Part shown: positions 56,881-64,000 of the stretch, piece by piece | How the letters are laid out: each line of letters opens with the position of its first letter | Numbering within the stretch: position 1 is the stretch's first letter | Origin: Nelumbo lutea | Taxonomy: Eukaryota > Streptophyta > Magnoliopsida > Proteales > Nelumbonaceae | Reading direction: 5' to 3' | Assembly (NCBI GenBank): GCA_022828595.1 | Contig: JAKGHH010000001.1 | Span: 204,495,813 to 204,559,812, forward strand | DNA length: 64,000 nucleotides | Made by a program: the position numbers and the translations under genes | Notes under the pieces: generated by a model | What the model saw: the letters and a program-made list of their open reading frames with translations, nothing else | The model's database searches: none | Told to the model about the DNA's origin: nothing

Positions 56881-57384
56881 GATAGTGACAGATGCCTAAC
56901 TGAAGAGAAGACTGCTACTGACCAGTTAGCAGCTATGAAGGCAGAGTATGGGAAATTTGGAAGGATGATCAGTCACCTAGAGGGTGTGGCCTCTTCTTCC
57001 AACCCTCCAGGAAATTCAACCTCTTCTGCATTTGCTCATTCATGTATACGGGCTTCTGCCAACCATGCAACTATCTCAAGTAATCGTAAGATCCCTTGGA
57101 CTATTGATTCTAGTGCTTCTGATCATATGACCAGTCTTTCCACCTTGTTTATTTCTTATGATTTGCTTCCTAGCTATGACAAAATCACCCTAGCCAATGG
57201 CTCTCTTGCTCCTATCTCTTGCAAGGGAACCATCAAGGCTACAAACTCTTTGGTATTTCATTCTGCTCTTCATGTACCCAAACTAAATACAAATTTGTTA
57301 TCTGTAAGTAGCCTAACTAAGTCTTTGAACTGTTGTGTAACCTTTTTTCCTTCTTACTGTGTTTTTCAGGATGTGGTGTCTTAG
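56881..57384 (+). pseudogene. Copia E protease, catalytic motif mutated
   Basis: PWTIDSSASDHMTS replaces the usual WIIDSGASDHM, so the active-site DSG is DSS. LANGSLAPISCKGTIK and VPKLNTNLLSVSSLTKSLN follow. A TAG after DVVS ends the frame. Confidence 0.88.
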
Positions 57385-57387
57385 AAA

Positions 57388-58179
57388 GTGATTGGGAGTG
57401 GCCATGAGGCGAATGGAATATATCTGTTGGACACTCCTAGACAAGGCCATGGACAACCTGGGAAAGCAGCATTTGGATCTACATCTTCAAAGTCTGTCAG
57501 TCGTGTCATGTTATGTCATTTTCGTTTGGGTCATCTTTCTTTTACTTCATTGAGTCATTTATTCCCAGAACTATTTAAGGGAATTAGTTTGTCAAGTCTT
57601 CACTGTGAGTCTTGTGAGTTGTCAAAACATTGTAGAAGCAGTTACCCTTTGAGTAATAAAAGATCTTATTTTACATTCCATATTGTGCACTCTGATGTGA
57701 CCCTCTATGGGTGGCTATAAATATTTTATCTTGCTCATTGATGATTTTTCACGATATACTTGGATATTTTTTATGAAGTCCCATGATGAAGTTCCCAAAC
57801 TTGTGAGGCAAATCCATGAATTTGTTCTACCTAATTTGATACCAGAATTAAAATTTTCAAATCCGACAATGCAAAAGAATATTTTGAGAAAAACCTAACC
57901 TGTTATCTCACTGATTTGGGGGTTATTCACCAAAGCTCCTGTGTTGGGACTTAGGACCACAAAACAGAATGTAGTTGTTGAGAGAAAAAATTGGCATATT
58001 GTTGAAGTTGCCAGAAGTATCAACCATATGCCATCTAGGGTGTTGGGGTTTAAGTCTCTTTTCAGTCTTCTTCATCCGAGCAAGGACCTTTTTCCTATTC
58101 CACTCCGTGTCTTTGGCTGCACTTGTTATGTACATATTCCAAGTATCCGAAGACATAAATTTGAACTAAAAGCCCACAA
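57388..58179 (+). pseudogene. Copia E integrase
   Basis: The zinc module is MLCHFRLGH and CESCELSKHC. After HSDV the frame shifts, and pieces [13 protein letters not shown], then a shifted SDNAKEYF, and VVERKNWHIVEVARS follow in other frames. The three catalytic residues exist in different frames. A deletion removes the segment between VARS and INHMPSRVLG. Confidence 0.85.
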
Positions 58180-58968
58180 GTGCATTTTCCTTGGTTATTC
58201 CCCCCACAAAAGGGTTATTGTTGTTTTTATCCAAAGACTGGAACTGGGTATATCTCAATGGATGTCACCTTTGATAAGCTTTCTTCTTTTTATGATCCTT
58301 CTCAAGAGAGGCATTGTCCAAAGGAGGAGAATTTGTCACAGTTGTTTGCTCTCCCCCTTCCTGTCCCAGTTAAGTCTTCTTTTGAGCATCTTCCTCCTTC
58401 AAATGAGTCAAGGGAGGATCAATCATCTCATTCTCATTCCAATGTTCCGATTCCTCCTCCATTACCTCCTCGTCCTCTTTTTTATCCCAAGTTGTACCAA
58501 CGACAACGAACTAGAAGTGAGCAGATTGTTTCCTCTACACCACATGAGCCTCCTACACTTCCAGTCACAGAAGAGACAATAGGTACTGATACAGCCCCTT
58601 TGGAGCCATCCTTCCCAGACCTTGATGCCCCTATTGCTATCAGAAAAGGTAAAAGGAAGTGTACTGCACACTGCATTTCCAAACACATTTCTTATAGTTT
58701 GCTTTCTCCTTCATATTTTGGCTATCTTTTTTCTATTACTTCTAACCCAATACCTAGGCCTGTGTTAGAAGCTCTTAATATTCCAGAATGGAGGGATGCT
58801 ATGAGAATAGAAATTGATGCCCTACATAAGAATGATAGTTGGGAAGTGGTTGATTTGCCTGAAGGGAAGGAACCAGTAGGTTGTAAGTGGGTTTTTGCCA
58901 TCAAATATCATGCTAACGGCACCATTGAAAGGTACAAAGCCAGACTGGTTGCAAAAGGTTATACATAG
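58180..58968 (+). pseudogene. Copia E integrase C-terminus, linker and RT start
   Basis: GYISMDVTFDKLSSFYDP leads through a Ser/Pro-rich linker to [56 protein letters not shown] and LVAKGYT. It stops at a TAG where copia C has CAG (YTQTYG). Confidence 0.9.
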
Positions 58969-59291
58969 ACATATGGGATTGACTATCTGGAGACTTTTGC
59001 TCCTGTTGCAAAGATGACTTCTGTGAGAGTTTTGCTATCTCTGGCTGCACACTCAGATTGGCCACTTTACCAGCTGGATGTAAAGAATGCATTTCTGAAT
59101 GGAGAGTTACATGAGGAGGTCTATATGTCTCTACCTCCAGGGATGAATGAAATAGATGTGGAAGAGAAAGTCTACAAGCTAAAGAAATCTCTTTATGCAC
59201 TTAAACAGTCCCCTAGGGCTGCCCTTGTTAACTTTGGCTATGTACAGACTCAATCTGATCATACCCTCTTTGTGAAGAGGAGAGGATCTTT
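58969..59291 (+). pseudogene. Copia E RT middle part, left of the LINE
   Basis: It has [40 protein letters not shown] and KLKKSLYALKQSPRAALVNF. Compared with copia C, seven residues (WFEKFRA) are missing, an in-frame 21-bp deletion between agagc-like repeats. The LINE enters after HTLFVKRRGS. Confidence 0.9.
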
Positions 59292-60183
59292 CGTTGTTTG
59301 GGAGTAGTTGGAGTTCACCAGCAAAAGTTCACATGCTCTTCAACCATTCTACCTTTTATTGGCCTACAATAATAGGGAGAATTATGTGGAGATGTGCCCA
59401 TGTTGCCTTGATTTGGACTCGTTGAGAAGAAAGGAATATTAGAATTTTTCAAGAGAAGGAAAGGAGCAGTCAGGAATTGAAAGACTGTGTTAAATAGGGC
59501 AATACCTTGGCTGAAGACCTTGGAAATCTTTCATCAATTTTCCTTTAATGACCTTTGGAGAAATTGGTCAGCAGTAGCGAGGTGTTCATCTCTAAAGGAC
59601 AAATCAATTACAAGCTGGTCTCCTCCATCCGAAGGCTCATTGAAGTTGAACTTTGATGGAAGTAGCATGGGCAATCCAGGATTATCCAGAATGGGGGGTG
59701 CTTTGAGAAACGAGAAGGGAGAGATTTTGTTGCTCTACTCAGGTCCCTTGGGAATTGGGGACTCCATCAGAGCAGAACTTTTAGCTGTTGTACAAGGGGT
59801 GCAATTTGCAAACCAGTTGGGGGTACAACACCTAACAATCGAGGGGGATTCCAAAGTGGTGGTGGCTTGGTTGAAAAAATCCTGAAGAGGCTATGTGGCA
59901 TCACAAGAATGAAATGAAGAAATTTAGTTGGTTGACAAGGAATATGTTGGTCACTGTACAGTGGGTGGGGAGATCAGCAAATACTTTGTCAGATGTATTA
60001 GCTAAGCAAGGGGTAAATAGGGAAGAATTGTTTTGGGCTCAATTGTGATTCTTGCTTTTCTTTCCTAGTTTACTTGTAAGATTCAAGGAGGGGCTGCAGC
60101 TCCCGCCTCTCCCTGGGATGTTGTATGAACTCACTCTAAATCTACTTCTGAGTTAATAAATTTATTATCATTCATCAAAAAAA
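59292..60183 (+). mobile_element. 5'-truncated L1-type LINE inside copia E
   Basis: It carries an RNase H frame: GSLKLNFDGSSMGNPG, SGPLGIGDSIRAELLAVVQG and LTIEGDSKVVVAWLKKS, then in another frame MKKFSWLTRNMLVTVQW and AKQGVNREELFWAQL. A tail near 60175 (aaaaaaaa) ends the copy. Target duplications of 15-17 bp, aagaggagaggatcttt, lie at 59275-59291 and 60184-60200. Confidence 0.92.
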
Positions 60184-61181
60184 AAGAGGAGAGGATCTTT
60201 GGCAGTATATCTGATTCTGTATGTTGATGATATAATTGTGACTGGTAATGATGTATCAGGGATTAATGATCTTAAATCTTTCCTTCATACAGAGTTTGAG
60301 ATCAAATATCTGGGGAAATTGAGATATTTTCTTGGCATAGAAGTTGCTCGATCTAAGGATGGGATTCTTATCTCTCAATGAAAGTATGTACTTGACTTGC
60401 TCACTAAAACAGGGAAGATGGGTGCTAGACCAGTTACTACTCCTATTCATATGAGTCATAAACTCTCTGCCTCAGATGGAGTATTGTTGAAAGATAAGGG
60501 AGTATTCCAAAGGCTACTTGGGAAACTGCTCTATCTGTGCATGACTCGGCCAGGCATTGCATATGTTGTCAGTTCCATTAGTCAGTTCATGCATGCTCCC
60601 AGGGACCCTCACATGGCAGCAGCAGAACGAATTGTGTTATTTGAAGGGTTCTCCTAGAAAGGGAATTCTATTTGTTAAGCATGATCATATGAAACTTGAA
60701 GCCTACACAGATGCTTATTGGACCGAAAATATCGATGACAGAAGATCTACCTCTAGGTACTGTAGCTTGGTGGCACGTAATATTGCTTCTTGGAGAAGCA
60801 AGAAACAACAAGTTGTGGCTAGATCTTCAGCCGAAGCTGAATACAGAGCCATGGCTCATGAAGTTTCTGAGTTACTGTGGCTTCGATCCTTGATGGAGGA
60901 ACTGGGTATTGACCATGATAAGCCATTGATGTTATACTGTGATAATCAGGCTACCATCAACATTGCTCACAATCCAGTGCAACATGACAAAACCAAACAT
61001 ATTGAAGTTGACAGACATTTCATTCGAGAAAGAGTGGCTTCTGGAGAAGTTTGTCTACCTTTCATTACTTTTGAAGGACAGTTAGCTGATTTCCTCACCA
61101 AGGGCATCCCCAAGGCTAAACTTCAGCATTATACAGGCAAGCTTGGCATGATTGACATATATGCTCAACTTGAGGAGGGGG
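60184..61181 (+). pseudogene. Copia E RT C-terminal half and RNase H
   Basis: It resumes with LAVYLILYVDDIIVTGND (YVDD at 60220-60231) and LRYFLGIEVARSKDG, then a TGA after ISQ. Then come RLLGKLLYLCMTRPGIAY, a frameshift, and RNase H with RRSTSRYCSLVA, RSSAEAEYRAMAHEVSELL and YCDNQATINIAHNPVQHDK. The end runs into the polypurine tract. Confidence 0.9.
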
Positions 61182-61522
61182 TGTAGAGAAGATGGGCCAA
61201 ATGGCCCATAAACTGTTTGTTTTATTTTTGTTTCTTTATGTTCTTTGCTGTAATGGGCCTCAACTCGGGCCTTTTCTCTTATGTTATGTCTTTTAATTAT
61301 CTTCCCAACTAAGGGCCTCTCTGTAAATTACTAAAATTAAGTTAATGAAATAGGATTAAGGGTCTAAGAGGAAATTATGTTTGAAAATCTCTCTCTGAAC
61401 CCTTATTGCTGCCATCTTCTTCTTCCTCTTCTCTCTTCTTGAAACCTGATTTCTGCTATTCTCAATCAACTTTCTGCAACATTTTAAACAGTCCTTTCAT
61501 TTCAAAAGGCTGTTTTTCTTCT
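61182..61522 (+). repeat. Copia E 3' LTR
   Basis: The longer, probably less damaged LTR. It ends TTTTTCTTCT followed by the gtttg duplication. Confidence 0.92.
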
Positions 61523-61527
61523 GTTTG

Positions 61528-61691
61528 CAATAATACCAACTAGGGGTACATACCTAGTTATTCTTGTTCCTCTCAATTAACTCTCTCTTTCTCTCATTGT
61601 CCTCTCTCATTTCTTTTAATTCTACAACTCTATCTAATTTCTAGTTATTACTGTTTTTGTTAATTGATATACACAAGTTGGTATCAAAGCA
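61528..61691 (+). repeat. Right part of the old LTR relic and a PBS-like site
   Basis: A TC-rich LTR-like segment ends gatatacacaag and is followed by ttggtatcaaagca, which resembles a tRNA-Met primer site. The LINE at 61692 inserted at this site. Confidence 0.5.
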
Positions 61692-62349
61692 GGAAAATTG
61701 TGAAGTTATAAAAATCAGAGCAGCACATTGGATAAAGACACTTGATATATTCAAAGATTTTTCAGTGAATGACATCATAAGGACATGGATTGAAGTGGCA
61801 TTCTCTTCTAAAGAAAAGGAAAAGTTAGTTTTGGAGTGGATACCCCCAGCAGCTAATAAAGTAAAACTAAATTTTGATGGTAATTCCATGGGAAGCACTC
61901 GTATGGCAGGTATTGGAGGAGTATTTAGAGATTAAAGCATTGGTTATGTATTCAGGACCTTTGTGGCTGGGAGACTCACTAAAAGTTGAACTGTTGGTGC
62001 TGCTGCAAGGTTTAAGACTCGCTAAACAATCAAGTTTTCAGCACTTGGAAATAGAAGGAGGTTCAAAGCTGATCATTTCTTGAGCCAGAAATAAACAGTT
62101 AGTGCCATGGGTCTATAGGCATGAGTTTAGAGAAATAAAGAGCACCACACAAGAGATGAACATTACATTCAATTGGGTAAGGACTGCCAATGGGATGGCT
62201 GAACTTTAGCAAACCAAAGGGTTTATAGGCAACAGTTGTTTTGGGAGCCATTGTAACTTTTGTAAATGTGTGGGGGTTGGAATTGATTACTATGTATCAC
62301 TTAATAAAATTGAGAAGGAATTCTTAAATTTCTTGCTGATCAAAAAAAA
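61692..62349 (+). mobile_element. 5'-truncated L1-type LINE at a PBS-like site
   Basis: Frames show IRAAHWIKTLDIFKDFSVND, KVKLNFDGNSMGSTRMAGIG and, after a frameshift, LLVLLQGLRLAKQSSFQHLE and MNITFNWVRTANGMAE. A 9-A tail at 62342-62350 ends the copy. The 17-bp target duplications are aagttggtatcaaagca (61675-61691) and aagttggtatcgaagca (62350-62366), one mismatch. Confidence 0.87.
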
Positions 62350-62366
62350 AAGTTGGTATCGAAGCA

Positions 62367-62599
62367 AGGTTTTCTTTTCTTCTCAACTTGAAGCCATATA
62401 GGAAATTGAGAAGGCTGATCAACAATTGATAAACTGTCTAGCCTTTGGTGTTTTTTATAAGCAACAAAGCATTTGGTGGATTATGGAAAACTTCTAGTGA
62501 AGCCTCTTTATTATTTATATTATTCCAAACTTTACAAGAAAGAATGGGATACCTATAGTCATGTATTGTACCCTCAATATACATATGTATATTCATCAA
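62367..62599. other. Unassigned sequence between LINE copies
   Basis: It may include leader sequence of the element that supplied the PBS-like site. No motif seen. Confidence 0.35.
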
Positions 62600-63245
62600 T
62601 AAGATGCATGTATTACAATATCCATCAATGGCAAGATACAATAGAATTTGGACTATAACTCCTTCAGGTCTATTTTCTTCTGCTTCTTTTTCTGCTGCCC
62701 TTGAAAAAGATCCAAACATTACTTTTGTTACCCTGTCAGTACCATTTGAAGAGGTTCGGTGCCACCAAAGATTAGAGCTTTTTGTTGGAAGGTCTTTCAC
62801 AATAAGATTAATACCTGTGAAAATCTGCAACAAAGGAGACCCTAATGGTGCATATCTCCCCATGTGTCTCTTGTGTAAAATAGATGGTGAAAATAATTTT
62901 GCACCTGCTAATCTCCTGCAATTTTGTATGTCATATTGGATTTTTTCTCCTCTTTTTGGATGTAGGTAGACTCCTCCAAACAATCTAAGAAACTTGTTCA
63001 GCTCTTCATTTTCCTCCTCTCTCTTAAAAAGGCGGGTAAGATTTTGTGGAGATGCACAAGGACTGCAGTATTGTGGTGTGTTGGAAAGAAAGAAATGCAA
63101 GAATTTTCAAAGATAATGCAAGGGTATAGGGATTAGGGGTATAGAAGAAATTATTGAAAATATATCAACCATGGTGGCACATTGGACTGAATCAATGGAG
63201 GAATTCAGACCATTTACAACTAATGGCATCCTAAGGAATTGGAGA
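62600..63245 (+). pseudogene. L1-type LINE ORF2 relic, zf-RVT region
   Basis: It shows IWTITPSGLFSSASFSAALE, HQRLELFVGRSFTIRL, LPMCLLCKIDGENNF, SYWIFSPLFGCR and, after shifts, FTTNGILRNWRMAA. These are the zf-RVT region leading to RNase H. It continues at 63520 beyond a MITE. Confidence 0.78.
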
Positions 63246-63253
63246 ATGGCGGC

Positions 63254-63519
63254 CAATGTTTTAAAAGGCGTAGGTGTATACCTGGAAGAACGCCTCAAGG
63301 TGAGGCACCCCCAAAATGACTTGAGGTGCATGTCAAAGGTGTTGATACCTCTGAGGTACACGCCTCAAGTACATGAGCCATACACCTCAAACACCTTTTG
63401 CACAAGGCATGCTAGAAGCATTGATGCTCAGGAGGGTTATGCCTCTTACGTTCTAAACTATGCCTCACACCTCTAGTAGTGGAATGCCTCACATCACACC
63501 TCCGCGTTTTAAAACATTG
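63254..63519. mobile_element. hAT-type MITE (266 bp) inside the LINE
   Basis: The left end caatgttttaaaaggcg and the right end cgcgttttaaaacattg are inverted repeats, perfect for 13 bp. The 8-bp flanks atggcggc (63246-63253) and atggtggc (63520-63527) differ at one position and fit a hAT target duplication. The interior has cctcaag/gaggc repeats and no coding frame of interest. Confidence 0.85.
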
Positions 63520-63790
63520 ATGGTGGCTGAATCCTCAGCTACTAAAACTATCTCATCAACAATATGGATTTCACCACCTGCTAGATTCATAAATATTAAC
63601 TTTGATAGATGTAGCCTTGGGAATCCACACCAATCAGGTGTGGGGGCAGTGTTTAACAGTGCAGGAAATATGGTAGTCTTTTTCTCCGAGATGACAGGAA
63701 ATGGTGACTCAACTAGGGTAGAACTATAGGCTGTATTAGGAGTAAGACGGGCTAAGGCCATGAACTACACCGGCTAATAAGAAAGCATTG
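63520..63790 (+). pseudogene. L1-type LINE RNase H relic
   Basis: It shows WISPPARFININFDRCSLGN, SGVGAVFNSAGNMVVFFSEM and NGDSTRVEL, the RNase H core, then a stop (TAG). It continues the LINE at 62600-63245 once the MITE and one 8-bp copy are removed. Confidence 0.82.
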
Positions 63791-64000
63791 ACACATCCCG
63801 TAGTTCATGGCTTGTATCATTTGGACTTTCAAGACACTGTTGTTGAGAGGCCACGAATTCCATCAATCTTCAATTCTGGCTAATAAGATATTTATCTGGA
63901 GATGGTCACCTTGTATGGTGAAACTCAAATAGACTCATACCTCCACTGCTCACTTCTCAAAAGTTCAATTCTTTCCAGACGCTCACCTCATAGGACATTG
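63791..64000. other. Right edge, nothing recognised
   Basis: A short unassigned stretch. It may hold the rest of the LINE RNase H in decayed form. Confidence 0.3.

Larger units (their letters stand above)
55250..61522 (+). mobile_element. Copia E, full-length Ty1/copia retrotransposon (6273 bp, with a LINE inside)
   Basis: LTRs of 292 and 341 bp, a PBS (TGGTATCAGATC at 55542-55553), a polypurine tract (TTGAGGAGGGGG) and perfect gtttg duplications (55245-55249 and 61523-61527). LTR ends are TG...CT. It is related to copias C and D. The RT gene is split by an 0.9-kb LINE. It has many stops, and the protease DSG reads DSS. It sits in an older LTR. Confidence 0.95.

Noticed and set aside
62438..63100. 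220-codon minus-strand frame
   Set aside because: Antisense to LINE zf-RVT motifs readable on the plus strand.
1..64000. CRISPR arrays, bacterial operons or riboswitches
   Set aside because: None seen; the spliced gene and retrotransposons show plant nuclear DNA.

Overview
This window is plant nuclear DNA, almost certainly from an angiosperm. The evidence is a spliced GT-AG gene with very long introns, six essentially full-length Ty1/copia LTR retrotransposons primed by initiator tRNA-Met type sites (TGGTATCAGAGC or variants), many L1-type LINE relics, an Au-family SINE, a Tourist-like MITE and a hAT-type MITE. No rRNA, tRNA gene, CRISPR array or bacterial-type operon was seen. The species cannot be fixed from the sequence alone.

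Host gene. Nine exons on the minus strand run from 54837 down to position 1 and beyond, and all junctions agree in reading phase. They encode about 513 residues of one protein that I do not recognise by name. Four introns are 9.8 to 15.5 kb long and hold nearly all the transposons; the other four are 70, 87, 126 and 2262 bp. The 5' exons lie beyond the right edge or were not recognised, and the 3' end lies beyond the left edge.

Layout. 72-9821 (intron): 5'-truncated LINEs, a LINE RT relic, and copia A (3334-8694, minus) nested in an older plus-strand copia relic. 10014-25510 (intron): copia B (10336-15598, minus), LINE ORF1 and ORF2 relics, and copia C (17405-23233, plus) nested in a minus-strand LINE. 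25599-39341 (intron): copia D (25998-31520, plus) nested in a minus-strand LINE, a 2.3-kb plus-strand LINE, a pyrimidine tract, a minus-strand LINE and a Tourist-like MITE. 39342-42888: a cluster of five exons, with a diverged tandem duplication and an Au SINE in its one larger intron. 42889-54649 (intron): LINE relics, a 42-bp tail-only LINE insertion, and copia F (47548-52967, plus). 54838-64000: copia E (55250-61522, plus), itself hit by a LINE and sitting inside an older LTR, then LINEs interrupted by a hAT-type MITE.

All six copias have the order gag, protease, integrase, reverse transcriptase, RNase H, and are flanked by perfect 5-bp target site duplications (A gtttg, B caacc, C aaaac, D cacag, E gtttg, F atatc). 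All are broken by stops and frameshifts, and several have lost catalytic residues, so none looks autonomous. C, D and E are one related group whose LTRs end TG...CT instead of TG...CA. I found no clearly new biological system. The most notable signals are the transposon-inflated gene, the TG...CT LTR group, the recurrent CAG/TGG to TAG stops, and the tail-only LINE insertions.
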